Origin: an uncultured Clostridia bacterium | Lineage (GTDB): Bacteria; Bacillota; Clostridia; Oscillospirales; Ruminococcaceae | Assembly (NCBI GenBank): GCA_947385505.1 | Contig: CANDLP010000030.1 | Span: 1 to 12,047, forward strand | DNA length: 12,047 nucleotides | Reading direction: 5' to 3' | Shown: piece after piece, positions 1 through 6,948 of the stretch | How positions within the stretch are numbered: the stretch's first letter is position 1 | Layout of the letters: each line of letters begins with the position of its first letter | Position numbers and translations under genes: made by a program | The notes under the pieces: model-generated | Databases searched by the model: none | Seen by the model: only the letters and a program-made list of their open reading frames with translations | What the model was told of the DNA's origin: nothing

Positions 1-501
1 CTTCGCATTTGTAAAGTTAGTGAAGGAAATATACAGCTGGGTGTTTTTCATATCCATATATACCCGTATCATTCGTTCCCGCTCAGGCAAAGGAAGGCTC
101 GCTTCAATAGCGTTGTCAAAGAGATTGCCTATAATTACGCACAGGTCAAGCTCGCTTGTTTTAAGCTTTACGGGAATATGCGCGTCCGCTTTAACTGTGA
201 TTCCCTTGGATTTGGCAAGGGATATTTTACTGTTGAGAATAGCGTCCGCCATAGCGTTGCCGGTTTTTACAACCGTATCTACCGTGGCAAGGTCGGTGTC
301 CAGTTCGTCAAGATAGGCTTTTATGGCTTCTATATCGCCGTTCTGCGCAAACACTTTCATTGTCTGAATGTGGTTTCTGTAATCGTGGCGCCAGCCGCGT
401 ATTTGTTTATACATAGTTTCCACTTCCTGATAGTGGGTATCGATCAGCTCCCGCTGATAGGCGGCAATTTTTTTGTCTATGTGTTTTGATAATATTGACA
501 T
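1..501 (-). CDS. Soluble GHKL-type sensor histidine kinase (C-terminus beyond the window)
   Basis: Histidine kinase partner of the LytTR regulator encoded just upstream on the same strand. The 167 visible residues start directly with a helical dimerisation region and contain no transmembrane segment, so the protein should be cytoplasmic. The H-box is RGWRHDYRNH with the likely phospho-acceptor His39. The N-box of the GHKL ATPase fold is DLCVIIGNLFDNAIEA (about 119-134), with N126 and N130 placed to bind Mg-ATP. The G-boxes lie beyond position 1. The ATG at 499-501 is chosen because AAGGAG sits 6 nt before it and the reading frame is continuous to the window edge. Short, membrane-free GHKL kinases with this H-box are a recognised type in Clostridia. 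The stimulus is unknown. It is separated from its regulator gene by 195 nt holding a hairpin cluster. Confidence 0.93.
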   Translation of the reverse strand, partial: MSILSKHIDKKIAAYQRELIDTHYQEVETMYKQIRGWRHDYRNHIQTMKVFAQNGDIEAIKAYLDELDTDLATVDTVVKTGNAMADAILNSKISLAKSKGITVKADAHIPVKLKTSELDLCVIIGNLFDNAIEASLPLPERERMIRVYMDMKNTQLYISFTNFTNAK

Positions 502-525
502 AACCTGCTCCTTATACTGTTTCCG

Positions 526-698
526 CTCTAAAATATAGACAAAGTCTATATTTTAGAGACGCTTCGAAGCAGCGTGCGGCGATAGCCGCCGAAAACTAAG
601 TTCAATACTAATTTCGCCAAAATCTTTGATTTTGGCAGCCGACGAAAGTCGGCTCTGAAATATAGACGCAGTCTATATTTCAGAAAGGAATTAGTATT
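526..698. repeat. Multi-hairpin repeat island between response regulator and kinase genes
   Basis: Several inverted repeats are packed end to end: 526-540/544-558 (15 bp perfect, 3-nt loop); a palindrome GCTTCGAAGC at 561-570; 576-580/585-589 (GCGGC, GATA loop, GCCGC); 616-624/628-636 (9 bp perfect); 637-643/648-654 (7 bp with a GAAA loop); and 654-667/671-684 (14 bp perfect). The first and last stems share the core AAATATAGAC NNN GTCTATATTT. An outer pair, AATACTAATT at 604-613 and AATTAGTATT at 689-698, encloses the right half and reaches into the TAA stop codon of the regulator (697-699). There is no coding potential. It resembles a palindromic interspersed element (REP/MITE class) or an mRNA processing/stability element. 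The structure is seen directly; the nature of the element is inference. Confidence 0.8.
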
Positions 699-1395
699 AT
701 GTATTTTCGATAATAGCGCGATTCAGCGGTTCATATGCGCCTCTCGGCAAGGGCAGCTTTGTGCCGTCCGACAGGGACACCTCTGTTTTTGTCACCCGAC
801 TGATATACCGCAGATTGAGAATCATGGCTCGTCCCGCGCGGACAAAGCGTTCGTCCAAAAGCGATTCAAACTCGCCAAGCGGGCGTTTTACGGTATAGGC
901 TTCTTTGGCGTGAATTGTAACATAGTTGCCCTGTACATCAAGGTATTTGATTTCACGCAAGGGTAAGCAAACCATTTCTCCGGAGAGCGTTATGTTAAGC
1001 TGCCTTTCGTTTTGGATAAGCTTATCACAAGCCCTGTCAAGAACGGCAAACAATTTTTCGTGCTTTACGGGTTTCATCAGATAGTGGAGAGCCGCCACTT
1101 CGTAACCTTCCGCAATATAGTCGAAGTAACCTGTGATAAAAACAATCTGCACCTTATCGTTTTCACTGCGAAGCTTACGAGCCATAGTCACGCCATCCAT
1201 TTCGCCCATTTCAATATCAAGGAGCAGTATGTCGCAGGTTTTGTCCTCCGCATAGTGAAACAAAAAGGCTTCCGCAGAGTGAAACACCTCAGTATTTATT
1301 AAAATATTCCGTTCTGTTGCCCACGATTTCAGCAAACCCGACACAAACTCGGAATCGGTTTTGCTGTCGTCGCAGATTGTTATATTTAGTTTCAT
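697..1395 (-). CDS. LytTR-family response regulator (system 1)
   Basis: Transcription regulator of 232 aa with an N-terminal receiver domain (about 4-120) and a C-terminal LytTR DNA-binding domain (about 132-230). The receiver shows the acidic pair D9-D10, the phospho-acceptor Asp60 in DILLLDIEM, Thr88 in FITG and the switch lysine K108 in LMKP. The C-terminal part has the LytTR pattern (REIKYLDVQGNYVTIH, then RAGRAMILNLRYI). Members of this family bind short direct repeats upstream of target promoters after phosphorylation. The ATG is preceded by AAAAGGAAAA at a normal distance, and a promoter is visible at 1430-1458. It is the first gene of a probable two-gene transcript with the soluble GHKL kinase; the intergenic hairpin island could change the ratio of the two proteins. 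Confidence 0.95.
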   Translation of the reverse strand: MKLNITICDDSKTDSEFVSGLLKSWATERNILINTEVFHSAEAFLFHYAEDKTCDILLLDIEMGEMDGVTMARKLRSENDKVQIVFITGYFDYIAEGYEVAALHYLMKPVKHEKLFAVLDRACDKLIQNERQLNITLSGEMVCLPLREIKYLDVQGNYVTIHAKEAYTVKRPLGEFESLLDERFVRAGRAMILNLRYISRVTKTEVSLSDGTKLPLPRGAYEPLNRAIIENT

Positions 1396-1429
1396 TCGCT
1401 TTTTCCTTTTGATTATAATATAATATTAT

Positions 1430-1458
1430 ATTTTATCATATTTTTGTTTTATTTTCAA
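1430..1458 (-). promoter_or_regulatory. Predicted sigma-A promoter of the response regulator 1 gene
   Basis: Read on the minus strand there is TTGAAA (1453-1458), a 17-nt spacer and TAAAAT (1430-1435), about 35 nt before the start codon at 1395. TATGAT just upstream of the proposed -10 is an alternative with a shorter spacer. The region is very AT-rich, so chance matches are possible. Confidence 0.5.
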
Positions 1459-1536
1459 GAAATACGATATAAAATTTTAGGACCGTAAATTCTCAAAGTA
1501 TCAAAAACATATTTATCCGACATATAGTTATATAAT

Positions 1537-1581
1537 ATAAGCAAACCGGTTTCTATTATTGTTAGAAACCGGTTTGCTTAT
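1537..1581 (-). terminator. Long perfect stem-loop downstream of the small exported protein gene
   Basis: A perfect 19-bp inverted repeat (1537-1555 and 1563-1581, core AAGCAAACCGGTTTCTA) has a 7-nt loop. It lies about 40 nt after the stop codon of the gene ending at 1621. On the minus strand it is followed by TTATATTATATAA, T-rich but not a pure T run, so termination is plausible but not textbook. It probably also insulates the downstream regulator promoter. Confidence 0.6.
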
Positions 1582-1620
1582 TAACTATCGAATAGGTTGA
1601 ATTAAAATACAAATTATCTG

Positions 1621-1977
1621 CTAATTTATATAATGGGCGTAATCACAGCTTATAAGAACCCTCTCCTCGCGCGTGGTTGTATTAGAGTATGAACAGTTTC
1701 TGCAATTCTCTTCATGTGTTACCTCATATATCTCATAGTGATCCCTTCCATCGCCTACTCCCGGAAAGGCGCCTTGTTCCCAAATATGTATGCAAAGCGG
1801 ATGTTCTTCTCCAATATAATTTTTGGTGTTGCGAATATCCACCACGCCAAAGCATTTGGGGCACTGTGTTACCAATCCGCACGGAGCGGCAGTATTTTCT
1901 TCAGCGTAAATCGGAAATGCCATCATAAACGTCATAACAGTACAAATCAGACTTGTAGAAATTCTTCTTAATTTCAT
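1621..1977 (-). CDS. Small exported cysteine-rich protein of unknown function
   Basis: 118 aa. Residues 1-25 form a signal peptide: basic start MKLRR, a hydrophobic core, and likely cleavage after IYA25. The mature part is about 93 aa and carries seven cysteines (33, 39, 42, 62, 92, 95, 111). These include two CxxC pairs, C39-P-K-C42 and C92-R-N-C95, with histidines nearby (His64, His80, His88). The layout resembles an extracytoplasmic zinc ribbon or a disulfide-bonded small domain; I cannot assign a family with certainty. The start is supported by AAGGAG 8 nt upstream. It sits between the ABC transporter pair and the first two-component system, all on one strand, with no clear terminator between the ATPase gene and this one. 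It could therefore be partly co-transcribed with the transporter. A role as surface sensor, partner or substrate is only a guess. Confidence 0.8.
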   Translation of the reverse strand: MKLRRISTSLICTVMTFMMAFPIYAEENTAAPCGLVTQCPKCFGVVDIRNTKNYIGEEHPLCIHIWEQGAFPGVGDGRDHYEIYEVTHEENCRNCSYSNTTTREERVLISCDYAHYIN

Positions 1978-2001
1978 TAAAAGTACTCCTTTTTAATTCA
2001 T

Positions 2002-2030
2002 ATTATTTTTAATAATTATATAATGTTCAA
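2002..2030 (-). promoter_or_regulatory. Possible promoter of the small exported protein gene
   Basis: On the minus strand there is TTGAAC (2025-2030), a 17-nt spacer and AATAAT (2002-2007), 25-30 nt before the ATG at 1977. The -10 is a partial match in very AT-rich DNA, so this is tentative. Confidence 0.35.
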
Positions 2031-2082
2031 CAAATATATTTTTAAATATTCAACCTAACCGCAATAGCTAAAATTATAACTT

Positions 2083-2748
2083 TCAGACCACCCGACCGTC
2101 CTCAATCCGCACAATTTCATCTGCCTTTTTTGCCAGCTCCTGATCATGTGTAGCAATAATAAGCGTTTGCCCGAATTTTTTCGCGCATTCCAAAAGAAGT
2201 GCTATTGTTTCCTCTCCCGTTTTCTTGTCGAGATTTCCCGTAGGTTCATCTGCGATAATAAGCTTGGGCTTGGCAATAACCGATCTGGCGATAGCAACTC
2301 TTTGCTGTTCGCCGCCCGAAAGCTCGCAGGGATATTTTTTGGTTTTTCCTTCAAGCCCCAGCGTATTTATCACTTCATTGTAAAATATCACATCAGGCTT
2401 TTTGTGATCAAGGCTCAGCGGCATAAGTATATTATCCCGCACATTGTGCTCGTCTAAAAGATTGTACTGCTGAAATACAAAACCCATATATCTGCGCCTG
2501 AAAACCGATCGCTTTTCATCTGTCAGCTTGCAGATATCCTGACCCTCTATCAGAATTTCACCCGCAGTTGGCTTGTCAAGTCCGCCTAAAATGTGCAGAA
2601 GAGTTGATTTCCCAGAGCCGCTTCTGCCAATTATGGCGTAAAACCTTTTTTCCTCAAAATCAAGACTGATACCGTTCAGTGCGGAAACATTGCCCGCCGA
2701 TACTTTGTATTCCCTATAAATATTGCGGGCGGAAATAAGCGTACTCAT
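2083..2748 (-). CDS. ABC transporter ATP-binding protein (MacB/LolD/BceA-like)
   Basis: Cytoplasmic ATPase of 221 aa, a normal length for the exporter class that pairs with FtsX-type permeases. Visible motifs: Walker A GRSGSGKST (41-49), Q-loop VFQQYNLLDEHNV (Gln93/94), signature LSGGEQQR (143-150), Walker B LIIADEPTGNLD (163-174) and H-loop His201 in ATHD. The Q-loop and Walker B sequences are those typical of MacB/LolD/BceA ATPases. Its ATG overlaps the TGA of the permease gene as ATGA, so translation is probably coupled and the two products form one transporter. Known members move or sense peptides and lipoproteins, or act by mechanotransmission rather than true transport. The actual substrate cannot be read from the sequence. 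Confidence 0.96.
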   Translation of the reverse strand: MSTLISARNIYREYKVSAGNVSALNGISLDFEEKRFYAIIGRSGSGKSTLLHILGGLDKPTAGEILIEGQDICKLTDEKRSVFRRRYMGFVFQQYNLLDEHNVRDNILMPLSLDHKKPDVIFYNEVINTLGLEGKTKKYPCELSGGEQQRVAIARSVIAKPKLIIADEPTGNLDKKTGEETIALLLECAKKFGQTLIIATHDQELAKKADEIVRIEDGRVV

Positions 2749-5273
2749 TTTATATCACCGTCCCTTCTTAAATTCTTTTTGGCATGTAAAATCAATATAA
2801 CCGGCATTATCATCCCAAGTCCCAAAATGATCACATATTTACCTATGCCGTGCTGCCGAAAATAGTGTGTTAGGTCAATAATTACCGCATTAACGACTTG
2901 TGAAAAAGACGGCTTATAGGGCAAAATCATAATATTATAAATATTCCATGAAAAATATACAATGCAGCTTAACAGAAAAGCGCTTAGACAGCGAATCAGC
3001 GTTTTACCGATTATTTTAAGGCTGATTTGACGCTTGGACATTCCGATACAGCGCTTGATAAGAAAGCCGCGTTTTTCGTTTTCCGTTTCAAGAGAGATAT
3101 TGCTTAAAAGTATCAGCAGCGCTATAATGCCGATGCAGGCGCCTGAAAAATACAGCATGATAAGAGTTTGAAGGCACGTCTGAATATACGCATGATATTT
3201 TTCTCTGTCGTTGAACAGCCAAATTCCACGTTCTTTACATGTTTTTGCAATTATAATATCGGTAGAAAGCTCGCCGGAATTTAAATCCGTCATAACGCAT
3301 GCCCATGTATAGCCGAATTTACCTCCGGTGACAAAATTCCCCCAGTTTTGACCTTTGGGAAGCGTTTCAAGCAGATCGCGAAAAAACTGTTCCGAGCAAA
3401 TCACAGTATACGGTGTATCTATTCCCGCTATATCTGCTGTTCTTGTATACTCGGAAAATATAATATTCCGTGTGTTCACCGTACAGCTTCCGATGAGCTT
3501 TCTTTTGTCACTTTCGCTGTTGTTTTCAAGGTCGCTCCGATATACATATTTATAAATATTGATATTTACTTTACCTTTAGGCAGCGGATATCCCTTTTCG
3601 TTATTGTCGGGAAACGAAACAAAAACAAATTCGCCGTTGTGGAAAGCTGTTTTATCATTTTCAAATTTCAATACGTCTGTCCAGTCGTTTTCGTTAACCA
3701 CCAACAAATATACCATGCCGTAAGGAAAATCGGTATAATACAAGCTTTCTTTGACAGCTGAATTTATTGTCTCCTCGCTTTGTCCCTCAAATGACAGACC
3801 TACGTACAATTCGGAAAAGCCGAATACCTTCGATATTCCGGGAATTTCTTTTACGGCGTTTATATCGTCAGGGTGCAGCAACGGGTCATCGGTTCGGGTG
3901 CTGTTCAGTTTGTAGGAAGGCTCCCGCAGAATATTTTCCATATAAAGCTCAGTGCCTATGGACTGTAATCCTGTAAAAACAACGCTTTCCGAAAAAATGC
4001 AAAGGAGCAGAACTATAAATCCGCTTCTTATTTTTCCCGCGTATCTTGTTTTTGATGTACTCATTTGCAATCTGCCAGTCATCGGCACACGCAAAGCAAA
4101 CAGGAATATTATCAGGCGTGACAGTATAATAGCGGCGATCCATAGCGCAATTATGAAAAACAGCGTTTCATATGAAATGTACACCTGTATCGGCACGCTT
4201 CCCGAGAAAATCGTAAGCTTAAGCGCGGCCCATGTAAGCGCCGCCCCGAGAGGAATGCCTAAAAGTATAGCCGGTATTCCCAAAATCAATATCTCTGACA
4301 TCTGTAACAATGCAAGCTGTTTTTTTGACATACCTATGCTTCGCAAAACCGAAAAGCTGTGAGTATTGGCGGGAAGGCGTATTATTTCCAGACAGATAAC
4401 GGAAATAAAGGTAAGTACGGCGATCATGCAAACATAGAAATCATTTGTTTCAGCGGATCCGCTTAAATATGCAACACTGTTTACACATACCTGAATATCA
4501 CCCGCTTTTCCGCTGTGCATGCGCTCTTTTAAATGTGCGTTGAATTCATTTTCAGCAAGATTTCTGTTTTCCTTGGAAACGGAAACAAAATACTGCGGAA
4601 TGGATTGGCGGACGGTGATTTCCGATCCTGTCAAAAGCATTTTTTTAGCGTCCGCTATCAGCTTAGCTGCGGCGCCGTCGGTTATTACGGCGCTGTTTAG
4701 CGGTATGCTGTTTTCGTTGTGGGAAAGGTACCACAAATCGCTGTATTCTTGAATAACGCCGCATAATGTGTATGTTTTTTTGACCGTTAAGGGAATCGAA
4801 TTACCTTCAAGCGGAATCATTACGGTAAAGGAAATATCCTGTCCTAATGTATAGTCATATCCGAGAGCGCTTAATAAATCCGCCTCCATTGCGATCTCGC
4901 TGTCAGAGACGGGAAAAGCGCCCTCATTCAGATATATTCTGCCTATATCTTTAAGGGTTTCGTCTGCGGTGCCGATACCGGCGCTTTTATTTGCCGCTCC
5001 TATTGTTCCGAAGCTTTCGGAAACGCCTACTGCGTCAGCCCATTCTCTTTGCGAAATCCATTCGGCGTCGCTTTCATAACCGTATGGAAGCGCAAGATAC
5101 CATTCTCCGTATGTATCAAGCAAGTATTCGGCGTTGGTTTTGCTTATGCTTCCAATAACCGAAACGGAAACTATCGCGCAGGAAAAGGACAGAAGAAGTA
5201 TTAAAAAAATAAATAAGCTGTTTTTTCGGTTTCGGCTTAGTCTTTGATACGCTAAAATAAAAATATGTTTCAA
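2745..5273 (-). CDS. FtsX-family ABC transporter permease (8 predicted TM segments)
   Basis: 842-aa membrane protein built as a tandem FtsX/MacB fold. TM1 (about 19-41) is followed by an extracytoplasmic domain (about 42-278) and TM2-4 (279-300, 325-352, 368-395). TM5 (417-436) is followed by a second extracytoplasmic domain (437-697) and TM6-8 (698-726, 757-778, 812-830). Each half carries the cytoplasmic coupling motif of this family: RSIGMSKKQ at 311-319 and KRCIGMSKRQ at 740-749. The start is TTG (5271-5273), supported by AAGGAG 6 nt upstream and by the normal basic N-terminus MKHIFILAYQRL. The large outside domains suggest binding of a peptide or lipoprotein, or contact with an envelope partner. 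The gene overlaps its ATPase gene by 4 nt and lies just downstream of a LytTR/GHKL two-component pair, an arrangement common for peptide-resistance or envelope-stress modules. Confidence 0.93.
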   Translation of the reverse strand: MKHIFILAYQRLSRNRKNSLFIFLILLLSFSCAIVSVSVIGSISKTNAEYLLDTYGEWYLALPYGYESDAEWISQREWADAVGVSESFGTIGAANKSAGIGTADETLKDIGRIYLNEGAFPVSDSEIAMEADLLSALGYDYTLGQDISFTVMIPLEGNSIPLTVKKTYTLCGVIQEYSDLWYLSHNENSIPLNSAVITDGAAAKLIADAKKMLLTGSEITVRQSIPQYFVSVSKENRNLAENEFNAHLKERMHSGKAGDIQVCVNSVAYLSGSAETNDFYVCMIAVLTFISVICLEIIRLPANTHSFSVLRSIGMSKKQLALLQMSEILILGIPAILLGIPLGAALTWAALKLTIFSGSVPIQVYISYETLFFIIALWIAAIILSRLIIFLFALRVPMTGRLQMSTSKTRYAGKIRSGFIVLLLCIFSESVVFTGLQSIGTELYMENILREPSYKLNSTRTDDPLLHPDDINAVKEIPGISKVFGFSELYVGLSFEGQSEETINSAVKESLYYTDFPYGMVYLLVVNENDWTDVLKFENDKTAFHNGEFVFVSFPDNNEKGYPLPKGKVNINIYKYVYRSDLENNSESDKRKLIGSCTVNTRNIIFSEYTRTADIAGIDTPYTVICSEQFFRDLLETLPKGQNWGNFVTGGKFGYTWACVMTDLNSGELSTDIIIAKTCKERGIWLFNDREKYHAYIQTCLQTLIMLYFSGACIGIIALLILLSNISLETENEKRGFLIKRCIGMSKRQISLKIIGKTLIRCLSAFLLSCIVYFSWNIYNIMILPYKPSFSQVVNAVIIDLTHYFRQHGIGKYVIILGLGMIMPVILILHAKKNLRRDGDIK

Positions 5274-5285
5274 ATATTGCTCCTT
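5274..5285 (-). promoter_or_regulatory. Ribosome binding site that fixes the TTG start of the permease
   Basis: CTCCTT at 5280-5285 reads AAGGAG on the minus strand, 6 nt before the TTG at 5271-5273. There is no ATG at this place and the N-terminus from TTG has the expected basic-then-hydrophobic pattern, so the rare start codon is well supported. Confidence 0.8.
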
Positions 5286-5401
5286 GAAGATAAAATTTTA
5301 AATCTTGCTAATACAGGTTCTTACTTTCTGATGCCTTTCAGAATTTCAGATTCCTTTTGTATTTAGAAAAATGATTTTAATTGGTTAATAGCAATTCGGG
5401 G

Positions 5402-5445
5402 ATAATAACCATTTCGATTTTATTCTGTGTTGAAATGATTATTAT
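5402..5445 (-). promoter_or_regulatory. Stem-loop in the upstream region of the ABC transporter operon
   Basis: Inverted repeat of 14 bp (5402-5415 and 5432-5445) with a 16-nt loop. The only imperfect position pairs as G.U in minus-strand RNA and as C.A in plus-strand RNA, so the structure favours the transporter transcript. A TATAAT -10-like element on the minus strand overlaps its distal arm (5441-5446), without a good -35. Possible roles are an operator near an activator-dependent promoter or a leader hairpin. The rest of 5286-5500 is AT-rich, with no gene seen. Confidence 0.45.
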
Positions 5446-5509
5446 ATCAATTTTTTGCTCTGGCGTAATACCCACAGTTTAAAAAGGATAAGTTTTAGAA
5501 TGAATATAT

Positions 5510-5583
5510 AAAATCGGCTATTATAATTGCCAAAGCTGTAATCATTGAAGATTATCGATTCAGCAACTATAATAGCCGATTTT
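5510..5583 (-). terminator. Large stem-loop terminator after the membrane histidine kinase gene
   Basis: A 16-bp perfect stem (5510-5525 and 5568-5583, core AAAATCGGCTATTATA) continues inward through a further position and TTGC/GCAA. In minus-strand RNA the intervening position is a G.U pair, giving a continuous 21-bp stem; in plus-strand RNA it is A.C. The loop contains a small inner hairpin (TAATC/GATTA). On the minus strand it is followed by TTTTATATATTC. It starts about 36 nt after the kinase stop codon at 5619. It probably ends the two-component transcript and separates it from the ABC operon. Confidence 0.65.
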
Positions 5584-5618
5584 TCTTGTTTTTTCAATAT
5601 ATTTTTCCTAAATGGCAG

Positions 5619-6944
5619 CTATTCCTTCCTAATTGGTCGTTTCAGCCAAACCTCGGAGCGAAAACAAAGGCTTTCTTCCGTAAAATCAGTAATTCCGTTA
5701 TACTTTTTTGCCAACGTTTTCACGCTTTCTATCCCAAAGCCGTGAAAGGACTTATCGGATTTTGTTGTTCTAAGACCGGGATTTTTTAACAGCACGGATT
5801 CCTTTAATTGATTCTTTACTATTATGCAAAAATAGTTTTGCTGTTCAAACAACTCAAGCGAAATTTCGGAAACGTTATTTTGTCTGCTTGCTTCATATGC
5901 GTTATTGACAAGATTTGTAATAATGACGCTTATATCCGCAGGTGAAAAATCATCAATATTATCGGAAGAGATGTTATATTTGAGATGGATTCCGCCGGTG
6001 CTGCACTTCTTTGACAGATATCCTAAAATTGCATTCAAGACGTCATTATCTGTGCTGACAGATGCCAAGGCTGAAAAATTCGGCATTTGTATACTTTTTA
6101 AATATTGTTCTGCCTGTTCATATTTTTTGTTTGAAAGCAATTTCGATAAACATCCGTATTGCCCCTCAAGATCGTGCTTTGTTTTTCGCATTTCACTGTA
6201 CAAAACTTTGATTTCCTGCAAGCTTGACTCATGCTCTTTAATTTGAACATTGAGCATGGATAACTGCATATTTTCTCTGTGCTCTTTTGATATTTTCGAC
6301 AGCATATAAAACGAAACGATATTTATAACGATCAGACCGAATGTCGGCAATATAAAAAACATTATGTTGCCTGAAATTCTGCTGTCCAATCTGCTTTCGT
6401 ATATACAGATTCCGCTAAGAAGCGTTGAGGCGAATACTGCGCTGAACGCTATCCATTCGCCTTGCTTTAACTCCGGCTTATTCTTTTTCGCCGCGATCAA
6501 AATGATCTTATATATCAAAAACAGAACCAGCTTGCTGAAAATCAATATGATAATACGTTCGACGCCTCTGTCCCTTATAAGCTCGGAAGAACTCTCTGCC
6601 GTTATGTATGATGAAACGGAATTTATGGACATGGCGATCAATAAAATAATTGTTTGAGCTGACATGATCAAAAGCAGCTGATTTATATGTTTGCCGTTTA
6701 AGAAAATACGACAATATAAAAAAATTATTCCTAAGTCTATTACAGTTATCAAAAAATTCCCGTCGGGAAACAAAGAGTAATAAATTGTGCAGAAAACCGA
6801 CATCAGCAAAGCTATTATCCCCAATATTAAATTGGGAGGAAGTTTAGAAGGTTTCGTTCCGAAAAATGATATCAGAAACCATAATATAAGAACATATTCA
6901 CATAACGTTGCAAAAAACTCAAACAATTCATAAATACGGTTCAT
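5619..6944 (-). CDS. Membrane GHKL sensor histidine kinase (AgrC-like architecture)
   Basis: 441 aa. Residues 1-217 hold about six hydrophobic segments (roughly 10-28, 38-57, 63-82, 88-108, 129-151, 164-180 with 193-215), a multi-pass sensor of the type seen in AgrC and relatives. A coiled-coil linker (about 218-250) leads to the H-box MRKTKHDLEGQ with His257. The ATPase domain has an N-box SVIITNLVNNAYEAS (339-353) and a G-box HGFGIESVK (401-409). This kinase would phosphorylate the LytTR regulator encoded directly upstream; the stop of that gene is only 4 nt before this ATG and GGAG lies inside its 3' end, so translation is likely coupled. The ligand is unknown. No agrB- or agrD-like gene is present in the window, so an Agr peptide circuit is not supported here. 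The ABC permease pair downstream is a candidate target or co-sensor. Confidence 0.94.
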   Translation of the reverse strand: MNRIYELFEFFATLCEYVLILWFLISFFGTKPSKLPPNLILGIIALLMSVFCTIYYSLFPDGNFLITVIDLGIIFLYCRIFLNGKHINQLLLIMSAQTIILLIAMSINSVSSYITAESSSELIRDRGVERIIILIFSKLVLFLIYKIILIAAKKNKPELKQGEWIAFSAVFASTLLSGICIYESRLDSRISGNIMFFILPTFGLIVINIVSFYMLSKISKEHRENMQLSMLNVQIKEHESSLQEIKVLYSEMRKTKHDLEGQYGCLSKLLSNKKYEQAEQYLKSIQMPNFSALASVSTDNDVLNAILGYLSKKCSTGGIHLKYNISSDNIDDFSPADISVIITNLVNNAYEASRQNNVSEISLELFEQQNYFCIIVKNQLKESVLLKNPGLRTTKSDKSFHGFGIESVKTLAKKYNGITDFTEESLCFRSEVWLKRPIRKE

Positions 6945-6948
6945 ACTG

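Noticed and set aside
526..698. CRISPR array or simple terminator as explanation for the hairpin island
   Set aside because: There are no equal-length repeats with spacers, and the multiple stems without a following T run on either strand do not look like one terminator.
3348..3761. 137-codon plus-strand open frame
   Set aside because: It is antisense within the second extracytoplasmic domain of the permease, has no family-like motif, and the permease frame is clearly the real one.
5471..5500. LytTR direct-repeat binding site (ACAGTTT and AAGTTTT)
   Set aside because: The two half-sites are about 15 nt apart rather than the usual 21-22 nt, and the second is a poor match.
5274..5618. Agr-type signal peptide gene near the AgrC-like kinase
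   Set aside because: Only very short frames without convincing ribosome sites are present, and no AgrB-like membrane protease is in the window.
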